From: Microlunatus flavus
GTDB taxonomy: Bacteria > Actinomycetota > Actinomycetes > Propionibacteriales > Propionibacteriaceae
Reading direction: 5' to 3'
Assembly (NCBI RefSeq): GCF_900110855.1
Contig: NZ_FOFA01000003.1
Location: 372,001 to 436,000, forward strand
Length of the DNA stretch: 64,000 nucleotides
In this document: positions 17,405-25,759 of the stretch, one piece after another
Numbering within the stretch: position 1 is the first letter of the stretch
How the letters are laid out: every line of letters starts with the position of its first letter
Notes under the pieces: model-generated
Databases searched by the model: none
What the model was told of the DNA's origin: nothing
The model's input: the letters and a program-made list of their open reading frames with translations, nothing else
Position numbers and translations under genes: made by a program

Positions 17405-18619
17405 ATGGCCCAGGTGCAGCTCGCGCCGGACCCCGCTCCGGAGCTGGTCGAGCTCGCCCGTGAGCTGCTGAGCGGGGTGGACGACTTCACCGAGCTCGTC
17501 GTGGAGCAGATCCGCCTCCGGGTGCCGTACTACGGCGGCCCCGAGCACCTGGCGCTCGGCGACACCAACCGCTGGGTCGGCGCGAACGTCGAGAGCGTCC
17601 TGCGGTCCTTCGTCTTCGAGGGTCCGCCCGACGTGGCGGCCGCGCGGGCCACCGGCCGGGAGCGGGGCGAGCAGGGCGTCCCGCTGCCGATCGTGATGGC
17701 CGCCTACCGCGTGGGCTTCCACGAGATCTGGACCCGGCTGCTGGAGCGCGCGCGCAGCGGCGGCGTGACCAGCGACGCGCTGGTGGAGGCGGCGTCGCAG
17801 ATCTGGTCGGCGCACGACACGTTCTCCCAGGCGATGGCCGACGGCTACCGCCACGCGGTCTTCGGCGAGATGCTGCGCACCGAGCAGGAACGTTCCGCCC
17901 TGGTCGGGGTCCTGCTGGAGGGCCGCATCAGCGACGAGCTGACCAGCTGGGACGCGGCCGACCTGCTCCGGCTGCCCGGCCAGGGCCCGTTCGTCGTGGT
18001 GGCGGCCGAGGTGGCCGAGCTGGCGAAGGAGGCCGTGCCCGGGGCCGAGACTCGGCTGCGCCTGAGCGGGATGAGCTCGGCGTGGCGGCTGCTGCCCGAC
18101 CTGCACGTCGGCATCGTGCGGCTGACCGACGAGGCGCAGGTGCACCGGCTGAGCGACGAGCTGGCCAAGACGGCACGCGGCCGGGTCGGGATCAGCCCGG
18201 CGTACCCGCGGCTGAACGACACGGCGGTCGCCCTCCGGCTGGCGCGCATGGCGCTGGCCACCGCCGCACCGGGGGAGGTCCAGGTCCGGGTCTTCGACGA
18301 GCACCCCTTGGGCGTCGCCGCCGTGAACGCGTCGGCGGCGATGGACCGGATCGTCCGGACCGTCCTCGGGCCCGTCCTGGACCTGCCCGGCGAGGACCGG
18401 GCGGTGCTGCTCAGCACGCTCGCAGCCTGGCGTGACAACGGCGGGTCGACGGAGTCCACGTCCAAGCAGCTGTTCTGCCACCCCAACACCGTGCGGCTGC
18501 GGCTGCGCCGGCTGGAGGGGCTCACCGGGCGGCTGCTCGGTGATCCGCGCGCGGCGGCGGAGACCCTGCTCGCCCTCGAGAGCGTCGAGGCGAACCCGCC
18601 GCTGCCCGACGGCGTCTGA
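17405..18619 (+). CDS. PucR-family transcriptional regulator
   Basis: 404 residues. N-terminal helical sensor region (LVELARELLSGVDDFTELVVEQI; LPIVMAAYRVGFHEIW) of the type found in actinobacterial PucR proteins. C-terminal HTH_30 domain: LLSTLAAWRDNGGSTESTSKQL, HPNTVRLRLRRLEGLTG. The ATG has no strong Shine-Dalgarno. It precedes the secreted hydrolase at 18777 on the same strand, with an operator-like module between them, so it could control that gene; the LAL regulator at 20491 is an alternative. Confidence 0.85.
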   Translation: MAQVQLAPDPAPELVELARELLSGVDDFTELVVEQIRLRVPYYGGPEHLALGDTNRWVGANVESVLRSFVFEGPPDVAAARATGRERGEQGVPLPIVMAAYRVGFHEIWTRLLERARSGGVTSDALVEAASQIWSAHDTFSQAMADGYRHAVFGEMLRTEQERSALVGVLLEGRISDELTSWDAADLLRLPGQGPFVVVAAEVAELAKEAVPGAETRLRLSGMSSAWRLLPDLHVGIVRLTDEAQVHRLSDELAKTARGRVGISPAYPRLNDTAVALRLARMALATAAPGEVQVRVFDEHPLGVAAVNASAAMDRIVRTVLGPVLDLPGEDRAVLLSTLAAWRDNGGSTESTSKQLFCHPNTVRLRLRRLEGLTGRLLGDPRAAAETLLALESVEANPPLPDGV

Positions 18620-18633
18620 CGGGTCCCGGCGGC

Positions 18634-18685
18634 TGTGACCCGCCACAGGGACCGGGTCCGAACGCGGTGGTCGACACCATCGGCG
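18634..18685 (+). promoter_or_regulatory. Operator/promoter module shared with 23503-23554
   Basis: 18634-18647 is an inverted repeat TGTGACCCGCCACA. After exactly 10 bp comes a conserved block at 18658-18685 beginning CCGAACGCGGTGGTCG and ending CACCATCGGCG, with one mismatch in 28 to the block at 23527. The module lies 92 bp upstream of the hydrolase start. Confidence 0.7.
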
Positions 18686-18776
18686 CGCGGCGTCGGTCGC
18701 ACCAGGCTGGAGCGCGGGGAGCGGACTGACCGGCCCGCGACCTCCACCATCGCCATCCCGGTCCAGGAGAGCTCAG

Positions 18777-19691
18777 ATGTTCAGAATCACGACGGCGGGA
18801 CGTGCCCTGCGCGCGACCGCCCTGGCCGGGGCGCTGGTCGCAGCCACCCTGACGGCCGCAACGAGCCAGACGGCGGTGGCCGGGGCCTCCGTACCGACCA
18901 CCAAAGCCCCCGCAGCCGCCCCCGGCACCACCACCGCCGGTGCGGTCCAGCACGCGGCGAAGCCCGCGGCGAAGAACGGGGCCAAGCCGACCATCGTCCT
19001 GGTGCACGGCGCCTGGGCGGACGGCTCGAGCTGGAACGGGGTGATCAGCCGGCTCCAGCACGACGGCTACACCGTCGACGCCCCGCCGAACCCGCAGCTG
19101 GGGCTGGCGTACGACACCGCCACGCTGAAGGACTTCCTCGGCACGATCTCGGGCCCGGTGGTCCTCGTCGGCCACTCGTACGGCGGCGAGGTCATCACCA
19201 ACGCGGCCACCGGGAACGCGAACGTCAAGGCGCTCGTCTACGTGGACGCCTTCGTGCCCGACCAGGGCCAGACCCTCGCCCAGCTGGCCACCGCGGTGCC
19301 CGGCAGCTGCACGGGCGGGCCCAACCTGACCTTCGCGCCCTACCCCGGCGCCCCGGCGGGTGCGCAGGCCGCGTACCTGAAGCAGAGCGCGTTCCCCGGG
19401 TGCATGGCCAACGGGCTGCCCCTCAAGAAGGCCCGGCAGCTGGCCGCCGCGCAGCGTCCGCTGGCGACCGTCGCCCTGACCGACGTGTCGGGCGTCCCGG
19501 CGTGGAAGACCATCCCGTCGTGGGCCGTCGTCGGCACCGCCGACCACGCCATCCCGCCCGCCGAGCAGCTGGCCATGGCCAGGAACGCCCACGCCCGCAT
19601 CACGACGGTGCACGCCCCGCACCTGTCGATGATCAAGAGGCCGCACACGGTCACCTCGGTGATCCTGCAGGCGGTGCACGCCACCACCTGA
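18777..19691 (+). CDS. Secreted alpha/beta hydrolase
   Basis: 304 residues. Signal peptide: TAGRALRATALAGALVAAT then a cut near TAVAGAS, followed by an Ala/Pro/Thr linker. The catalytic domain is close to the cytoplasmic proteins at 16532 and 37838: IVLVHGAWADGSSWNGV, VLVGHSYGGEVI (Ser), GTADHAIPP (acid), APHLSMIK (His). It is probably released outside the cell. AGGAGA lies 8 nt upstream of the ATG. A strong hairpin at 19722 separates it from the reductase gene. Confidence 0.85.
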   Translation: MFRITTAGRALRATALAGALVAATLTAATSQTAVAGASVPTTKAPAAAPGTTTAGAVQHAAKPAAKNGAKPTIVLVHGAWADGSSWNGVISRLQHDGYTVDAPPNPQLGLAYDTATLKDFLGTISGPVVLVGHSYGGEVITNAATGNANVKALVYVDAFVPDQGQTLAQLATAVPGSCTGGPNLTFAPYPGAPAGAQAAYLKQSAFPGCMANGLPLKKARQLAAAQRPLATVALTDVSGVPAWKTIPSWAVVGTADHAIPPAEQLAMARNAHARITTVHAPHLSMIKRPHTVTSVILQAVHATT

Positions 19692-19721
19692 GCCGCGCCG
19701 AACGGCTCCTCGAACGACACC

Positions 19722-19757
19722 CCCGCGGGCCAGGACCGAGTGGTCCTGGCCCGCGGG
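19722..19757 (+). terminator. Strong hairpin, 16-bp perfect stem
   Basis: CCCGCGGGCCAGGACC pairs perfectly with GGTCCTGGCCCGCGGG across a GAGT loop, 30 bp after the hydrolase stop. It is an intrinsic terminator of the high-GC type, lacking a T-run. The reductase downstream may need its own promoter or depend on readthrough. Confidence 0.7.
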
Positions 19758-19820
19758 CACGCCCGCACGACCCCCGTACGCAGCCCAGCCCAGCCCAGCC
19801 ACCGCCAGAGAGGCGTCCCC

Positions 19821-20474
19821 ATGCCTGACCAGACCATCGGCTTCATCGGAGCCGGGAACATCGGCTCCCAGCTCGCCCGGCTCGCCGTCCGCACCGGGCA
19901 CGACGTCGTCCTCGCCAACTCGCGCGGCCCCGAGACCCTCGTCGACCTGGTCGCCGAGCTCGGCCACCACGCCCGCGCCGCCACCCGCTCGGAGGCGGCC
20001 GCGGCGGGCGACGTCGTCGTCGTGTCCACGCCGCTCGCGGCCGTCGGCACCCTCCCCGTCGACCTCCTCGCCGGGAAGGTCGTCGTCGACACGAACAACT
20101 ACTACCCGCAGCGCGACGGGCACGTCGCGGCGCTGGACGAGGGGACCACGACCTCCTCGGAGCTGCTGGCGGACCACCTCGTCGGCGCGCGGGTCGTGAA
20201 GGCGTTCAACCACATCGGGTCGCGCTTCCTCACCAAGGACGCGAAGCCCGCCGGGGCCGAGCGCCGTCGTGCCGTGGCGATCGCGGGTGACGACGCGGCC
20301 GCGAAGCGGATCGTCGCCGACCTCGTCGACCAGCTCGGCTTCGACGTGGTCGACGCCGGCCCCCTCGCCGAGGGCTGGCGGTTCGGCCCGGGCACCCCGG
20401 GCTACGCCGCCCGCTTCACTGCCGAGGAGCTGCGCCAGAAGCTCGCCGAGGCGAAGCGCGACCACGCGGGGTGA
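19821..20474 (+). CDS. NADP-binding oxidoreductase (F420H2:NADP reductase-like)
   Basis: 217 residues. Starts with the Rossmann motif TIGFIGAGNIGSQLARLAV; then DVVLANSRGPETL, VVDTNNYYPQRDG and VVKAFNHIGS, all typical of the NADPH-dependent F420 reductase/NAD-binding family 2 group. An AGAGAGG lies upstream of the ATG. Many members act on other substrates, so the F420 role is inference. A second family member lies at 59599. Confidence 0.8.
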   Translation: MPDQTIGFIGAGNIGSQLARLAVRTGHDVVLANSRGPETLVDLVAELGHHARAATRSEAAAAGDVVVVSTPLAAVGTLPVDLLAGKVVVDTNNYYPQRDGHVAALDEGTTTSSELLADHLVGARVVKAFNHIGSRFLTKDAKPAGAERRRAVAIAGDDAAAKRIVADLVDQLGFDVVDAGPLAEGWRFGPGTPGYAARFTAEELRQKLAEAKRDHAG

Positions 20475-20490
20475 TGCCCCGCCCGCGCGC

Positions 20491-23277
20491 TCACACGCTC
20501 GCGGCCGGGACCCCGCCGCGGAGCCGCGTCGCCAGCTGGACGCGCGAGCGCACGCCGAGCTTGCGGTAGACGCTCGACAGCTGCGTCTCGACCGTCCGGA
20601 CGGTCACGAAGCAGGCGGCCGCGATCTCGGCGTTGCGGAGCCCGTCGGCCGCGGCCGTGGCGACCCGCTGCTCCGCCACGGTCAGGACGTCCGGTGCCCC
20701 CGCCCGGCGGGCCCCGGCGAGCTCCCGCTCGACGAGGGCGAGGAGGGGACGGTCCCCGGTGCGACGGGCGACGGCCAGCGCCTCGACCAGGACGCGCCGG
20801 CTCTCCTCGCGAGCCCGTCGGCGGCGCAGCAACCGGCCCAGGTCCAGCAGGCAGCGGGCGTGGTCCCCGGGCACCGGCCCCTGCGCGAGGAGGTCCGCCG
20901 CCCCGCGGAGCTGCGCCTGCGCGCGCTCGAGATCCGCCTCCCCGGCGGACACGAGTCCCCGTACGCGCAGCGCGTGCCCGATCAGGGGGGACCGTCCCGT
21001 GCCGCGCGCCACCGACTCGAGGTGGTCGGCGACCCGACCGGCGTCCTCCGGGCGACCGAGCGCGACCAGGCCCGGACCGATCAGCGTGTCGGCCCCGAGG
21101 CGCCGGCCCGGCTCGTCGCACCCGTGCTCCGCGCTCAGGTCGATGGCCTCCGACAGGGCGGGCACGGCCTCGGTCCAGCGCTCGTACGCCGCCGCCCAGG
21201 CCCCGCGCAGGACCAGTCGGGCGACCCGGTTGGACACCGTCCCGGCGTGCTCGGTCCCCGCCTCCAGAGCCGCCTCCAGAGCCGCCTCGTCGTCGCGCAC
21301 CAGCGCCAGGGACGCCCGTGCACGGACGACGACCGGCGACGGTGCGCCCGCTCCGACGCCCTCGTCGTCGAGCCGCTGCAGCAGCGCGGCGGCGTGCTGC
21401 GGCCGCCCGCCCAGGAGCTCGACCACGGCGAGGTGGTTCCGGAACGTCTGGGCGACCGTCGTCTCCCCGCGTCGCTCGGCGCGGTCCGCCAGCACCTCGA
21501 GCGCGACACGGGAGGCGGCGACTTCGCCGACCTCGTAGCCGTGCAGACCGACCGCCGCGTCCGCCGTGTCGACGAGCGGGAGCGTCGGCAGGGACTCCTC
21601 GAGAGCGCGCATGCGCCCGAGGACCACCGGGTCGAGGCCCTGCCCGGCGTCCAACCGGGCGACGAGCAGCACCGCCAGCGCCCTGTGCTGCGCAGCCGGC
21701 AGGTCCTCGCGCCCGGACAGCAGCCGCAGGGCCTCGCAGGCCCGGGCGGCGCGGTACGCCGCCGGCTCCGACTCGCGCATCAGGTGGACGTCGATCACGG
21801 CTCGACGAACGGTGCCCACCCTTGCGCGAGCCGCCAGCGTCGCGAGGGCCGGCTGGGCCCCCGCACCACCTTCCGCCGCCGTGAGGGCGGCGACGAGGAC
21901 AGGGAGTGCGCGGTCCAGCAGGGTCGGTGCCAGCCCCACGAGGTCGAGGTCGCCGAGGACCGTCACGGCACGGGCGGAGGACGCCGAGGCGACCGCCAGC
22001 TCGGCGAGCCTGACGGTCCTGCCCGCCCGCTGCGGCGCGCCGCGTGCGGTGCGGGCGAGCGCTCGGGCGGCGAACGCCTGCGCCGCGTCGTGAGACCCCT
22101 CGGCCCACGCCTGCTCCGCCGCCGCGTAGAGCGCGGCGGCGGCGACCTCGTCCGGCCCGGGCAGGACCGCCGCGTCGAGGTGACGGGCGCGCTCGGCCGG
22201 GTCGGTGGTCAGGGCGGCGGCGCCGGCGTGGATCCCGAGCTGGGTGCCGACGCCGACGACGCCGAGCGCCGCGGCGCCCAGCAGCGGGTGCGCGACGACG
22301 AGCCGCTCGTCCTCCCTGACGACCACGCCCGCGTCGACGGCGGCCGCGACGGCGAGGAGGTCGGCCCCCGAGAGCGCCACCACCGTCCGTGCCGGCGCCC
22401 CGCCGACGGCGGCGCAGACCGCCAGCACCCGCTCCACCGGCGGCGCTAGCAGCCGCACCCGGGCCAGCACGGTCCCGGCGACCGAGTCGGGCAGCCCGAG
22501 GCCGGGGTGGGCCAGCGGCGTACGCGAGGGCTGCTGGTCGAGGAGCTCCAGGGCCCACGACGGGTTGCCCCCGCTCGCCCGGTGGACGTCGAGGAGCAGG
22601 TCGGGCGGTGTCGCCCGTCCCCGCCGCTGCGCGAGGACGTCGCCCAGCGCGCGGGCGGTCAACGACGGGACCTGGTGCACCGTGCCCGACGGGAAGAGCG
22701 CCCGGTCGATCGAGGAGGGGCGGCCGGACAGGAGCGGGTCGGTGGCCTGGGTCGCCACGAGCGCCGGTCCCCGCTCGCCCCGCCCGGTGACGTAGCCGAT
22801 GACGTCGGCGGACTCCGGGTCGAGCTGCGGCCAGTCGTCGACGGAGAGGACGACGGTCCCGTGCCGGCTTAGGCCGCGCAACGCGTCCGCGACCGCCAGC
22901 CGCAGCAGCAAGCCGGACGGCACCTGGGCAGGGCCGGGACGGGGCGAGCGGACGGAGTCCACGGCGTCGCGCCGGGTGACGGTGAGGCCGTCGAGCTCGG
23001 CGTCGGTGATCGCGGAGAGGAGGTCGGCCAGCCCGACCAGGGGTGTGCGGGCAGAGGACCGGCCCCGGACCCGGAGCACGCGGGCGCCGGCCTCCTCCGC
23101 GCGCCGGGCCACGCGGTCGAGGACCGTCGTCCGTCCGACGCCCGGTTCCCCGACCAGCAGGGCCCGTCCGCCCGGCCGCGCCAGCGACCGGTCGACCGCG
23201 GCGACGAGCACGGCGCGCTCCTCGTCCGCGGGTGAGGTCCGACAGGGGCGCGCGGTGGCCGCGTGCTCCTCGCCCAT
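20491..23277 (-). CDS. Large LuxR-family (LAL) regulator with AAA ATPase domain
   Basis: About 928 residues. N-terminal ATPase: Walker A region LLVGEPGVGRTTVLDRV, Walker B VLSVDDWPQLDPES. The invariant Walker A Lys is Arg here. A long TPR-like helical middle follows. The C-terminus is a LuxR HTH (LTVAEQRVATAAADGLRNAEIAA, TVRTVETQLSSVYRKLGV). I chose the ATG at 23277, preceded by GAGGTGGGG, over a GTG at 23286. It is divergent from the epoxide-hydrolase-like gene at 23670, with two TGTGG-N4-CCACA sites between. Confidence 0.85.
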   Translation of the reverse strand: MGEEHAATARPCRTSPADEERAVLVAAVDRSLARPGGRALLVGEPGVGRTTVLDRVARRAEEAGARVLRVRGRSSARTPLVGLADLLSAITDAELDGLTVTRRDAVDSVRSPRPGPAQVPSGLLLRLAVADALRGLSRHGTVVLSVDDWPQLDPESADVIGYVTGRGERGPALVATQATDPLLSGRPSSIDRALFPSGTVHQVPSLTARALGDVLAQRRGRATPPDLLLDVHRASGGNPSWALELLDQQPSRTPLAHPGLGLPDSVAGTVLARVRLLAPPVERVLAVCAAVGGAPARTVVALSGADLLAVAAAVDAGVVVREDERLVVAHPLLGAAALGVVGVGTQLGIHAGAAALTTDPAERARHLDAAVLPGPDEVAAAALYAAAEQAWAEGSHDAAQAFAARALARTARGAPQRAGRTVRLAELAVASASSARAVTVLGDLDLVGLAPTLLDRALPVLVAALTAAEGGAGAQPALATLAARARVGTVRRAVIDVHLMRESEPAAYRAARACEALRLLSGREDLPAAQHRALAVLLVARLDAGQGLDPVVLGRMRALEESLPTLPLVDTADAAVGLHGYEVGEVAASRVALEVLADRAERRGETTVAQTFRNHLAVVELLGGRPQHAAALLQRLDDEGVGAGAPSPVVVRARASLALVRDDEAALEAALEAGTEHAGTVSNRVARLVLRGAWAAAYERWTEAVPALSEAIDLSAEHGCDEPGRRLGADTLIGPGLVALGRPEDAGRVADHLESVARGTGRSPLIGHALRVRGLVSAGEADLERAQAQLRGAADLLAQGPVPGDHARCLLDLGRLLRRRRAREESRRVLVEALAVARRTGDRPLLALVERELAGARRAGAPDVLTVAEQRVATAAADGLRNAEIAAACFVTVRTVETQLSSVYRKLGVRSRVQLATRLRGGVPAASV

Positions 23278-23441
23278 CCGCCCCACCTCAGGTCCCGTCT
23301 CGTGGTCTGCCGCTCGTGGTCTGCCGCTCGGGTGGGGCGGCCAGCTGTTGGAGGACTGCTCGGTCCACGCGCCCGCGTCGATGCTGCTGGCCCGCGGGCC
23401 ACCAGGCCATGGGGTCGGTCACCGCGTCGAGCCCCGCAGCC

Positions 23442-23554
23442 TGTGGCGGCCCACATCCGCCGAGCACGACCACGGCGCACCGGGCGAGGCCCGCCGAGCC
23501 GGTGTGGCCGCCCACACGGGTCGGGGCCGAACGCGGTGGTCGCCACCATCGGCG
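23442..23554 (+). promoter_or_regulatory. Two inverted repeats and shared promoter block between LAL and hydrolase genes
   Basis: In the 392-bp gap between divergent genes, 23442-23455 (TGTGGCGGCCCACA) and 23503-23516 (TGTGGCCGCCCACA) repeat the same palindrome type seen at 18634. The second copy is followed after 10 bp by the conserved block 23527-23554, the same arrangement as upstream of the hydrolase at 18777. The rest of the gap holds no gene I can support. Confidence 0.7.
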
Positions 23555-23669
23555 AGCGACGCGTTTCGCTTCACGCTTGGTCGGACGGCAGCGGACCGAC
23601 AGCGTCCGCGCCGGAACGGCGTCGCGACGACGTGAGCGCCGACCGAGACGGACGAGGACGGAGCAGGTC

Positions 23670-24554
23670 GTGGGCAAGGCAGCAGTGGGGGACCGTCGTC
23701 CGCCGGAGGGGTTCACCGAGCAGCGGACGGACGTCGACGGCGTGATGATCAACTACGTACGCGGCGGCGAGGGGCCGACGCTCGTGCTCCTGCACGGCTA
23801 CCCCCAGACCTGGTACGCGTGGCACGCGGTGATGCCCGAGCTCGCGCAGCGCTACACCGTCGTGGCTCCGGACTTGCGCGGCGCCGGTGACAGCGACGCC
23901 CCGGCCGGCGGCTACGACAAGAAGACCCTCGCCGGTGACGTCCACGGCCTGCTCGTCCAGCTGGGGCTCGACCGGAACGTCCGCGTCGTCGGCCACGACA
24001 TCGGCTCGATGGTGGCCTACACGTACGCCGCGCAGCACTCCGACGACGTGGAACGGCTGGTGTTCTGCGAGGCCGTGATCCCCGACGAGGGCATCTACTC
24101 CATGCCGGTGCTGACGCCGCAGGGGCCGGGCCACTGGAACTTCGGCCTGTTCCAGGTGCCCGACTTCCCGGAGAGCCTGGTGCGGGGCCGCGAGCTCGGG
24201 TGGGTGCGCGGCTACATGCTCCCGCAGGCCAAGAGCCCGGAGGCGATCGACGAGCGGAGCCTGGAGGAGTACGCCCGCTGCCTCGCCGCCGACGAGGCGC
24301 ACCTGACGGCGAGCTTCGGTCCCTTCCGGGCGCTGGTCCACGACATGGCCGACATGGCCGCGTACGCGAGGACGCCGCTCACGATGCCGGTGCTGGCCAT
24401 CGGGGCCTCGGACAGCCTCGGCGCCTCCGTCGGGCAGCAGCTCGCCCGCTACGCGGAGGACGTCCGCAGCGTGGTGATCGAGGACGCGGGGCACTACCTG
24501 TTCGACGAGCAGCCCCAGGAGCTGTCCGGGCACGTGCTCCCGTTCCTTGACTGA
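23670..24554 (+). CDS. Epoxide-hydrolase-like alpha/beta hydrolase
   Basis: 294 residues from a GTG at 23670. Has LLHGYPQTWYAWHAVMPEL (HGxP oxyanion motif), nucleophile elbow VVGHDIGSMVAY with Asp in place of Ser, and DAGHYLFDEQPQEL with the catalytic His. An Asp nucleophile with HGxP points to epoxide hydrolases or haloalkane dehalogenases. Shares its promoter module with the gene at 18777. Confidence 0.85.
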   Translation: MGKAAVGDRRPPEGFTEQRTDVDGVMINYVRGGEGPTLVLLHGYPQTWYAWHAVMPELAQRYTVVAPDLRGAGDSDAPAGGYDKKTLAGDVHGLLVQLGLDRNVRVVGHDIGSMVAYTYAAQHSDDVERLVFCEAVIPDEGIYSMPVLTPQGPGHWNFGLFQVPDFPESLVRGRELGWVRGYMLPQAKSPEAIDERSLEEYARCLAADEAHLTASFGPFRALVHDMADMAAYARTPLTMPVLAIGASDSLGASVGQQLARYAEDVRSVVIEDAGHYLFDEQPQELSGHVLPFLD

Positions 24555-24595
24555 GGTCCCTCGCCGTCCCGGCTCGCCGGTTCAGCCGACCTGGC

Positions 24596-25612
24596 TCAGC
24601 CGACCTGGCGGTCGCCTCGACCAGCTGGTGAGGACTCAGGCCGCCCCTCGCACACGCCCGTCTCGGCGAAGGCCGCCCGGTACGCGCTCGGGCTGACGCC
24701 GGTCTGACGGGCGAAGTGGATGCGCAGGTTGGCCGCGGTGCCCAGCCCGCACTGCTCGGCGACCTGCTCCACCGGCAGGGTGGTGCTCTCGAGGAGCTGT
24801 CGAGCCCGGCGGACCCGCTCGGCGGTGAGCCACTGCAGCGGGGGCATCCCGACCTCGGCGGCGAACCGGCGCGAGAGGGTGCGTGTGGTGACGCCTGCCT
24901 GCTGCGCGAGCAGGCGGAGGGTGAGAGCCCGGTCGAGCCGCGACCTCGCCCAGTCGAGCAGGGGCCCGATGGCCGAGCCCGGCAGGTCCGGGAGCGGCGT
25001 GGAGACGTACTGCGCCTGACCTCCCTCGCGGTGCGGCGGCACGATGAGCCGGCGCGCGACCTCCGCGGCCACGGCCGTGCCGTGGTCGTGGCGGAGGAGC
25101 TCGAGGCAGAGGTCGAGGCCGGCCGCGGTCCCCGCCGACGTCGCCACGGAGCCGTCGACGACGTACAGGACCGCGGGGTCGACCTCGACCGCCGGGTACT
25201 GCTCGGCCAGGGCGGCCGCGTACATCCAGTGGGTGGTGGCGCGGCGCCCGTCGAGCAGGCCCGCCGCCGCCAGGGCGAAGGCGCCGGTGCAGACCGACGC
25301 GATCCGGGCGCCACGGCGGGCGGCGTCCTGCAGCGCGTCGACGAGCTCGGGCGGCACCGCGGCGTCGAAGGAGGGGAGCGCGGGCACCACGACGGTCTCG
25401 GCGCGGCGGACCTCGTCGAAGTCGGCGTCGGCGGTCAGGGTGATCGCCGCGCCCTGGGTGCGGACGGGCCTCCGACCGGCCGCGCAGACCTGCACGCGGT
25501 AGGGCCGGAGGAGCAGGTCGGGACGCGGCATGCCGAACACCTCACCCGCCACGCCGATCTCGAACAGCGGCATGCCGTCCAGGACCGGGACGGCTACGCG
25601 ATGCGGGTCCAT
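24596..25612 (-). CDS. GlxA-family transcriptional regulator (DJ-1/PfpI + AraC HTH)
   Basis: 338 residues. N-terminal amidotransferase-like domain with the nucleophile-elbow region RIASVCTGAFALAAAGLL, then an AraC double HTH: LRLLAQQAGVTTRTLSRRF and VEQVAEQCGLGTAANLRIHF. This is the usual GlxA/FtrA layout. The last codons lie in a direct repeat (tcagccgacctggc at 24582 and 24596), so the exact C-terminus may have shifted. Divergent from the APC permease; a target role there is possible. Confidence 0.88.
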   Translation of the reverse strand: MDPHRVAVPVLDGMPLFEIGVAGEVFGMPRPDLLLRPYRVQVCAAGRRPVRTQGAAITLTADADFDEVRRAETVVVPALPSFDAAVPPELVDALQDAARRGARIASVCTGAFALAAAGLLDGRRATTHWMYAAALAEQYPAVEVDPAVLYVVDGSVATSAGTAAGLDLCLELLRHDHGTAVAAEVARRLIVPPHREGGQAQYVSTPLPDLPGSAIGPLLDWARSRLDRALTLRLLAQQAGVTTRTLSRRFAAEVGMPPLQWLTAERVRRARQLLESTTLPVEQVAEQCGLGTAANLRIHFARQTGVSPSAYRAAFAETGVCEGRPESSPAGRGDRQVG

Positions 25613-25759
25613 CGTCCGACCCTACTGTCTCGATCCTGCTGGCCGGTGGCGATCGAGCCACTGTTGGGGAGGCCTGTCGGTGGCCAGGCTTGACCGAGGG
25701 GCGCTGGTCCGCCGAACCGGATCCCCGCTCGCGACCCTCACCGACCCCGGAGCCGCACC

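Noticed and set aside
24582-24609. Direct repeat tcagccgacctggc x2 as an IS footprint
   Set aside because: The copies are adjacent with nothing between; slippage at the gene end explains it.
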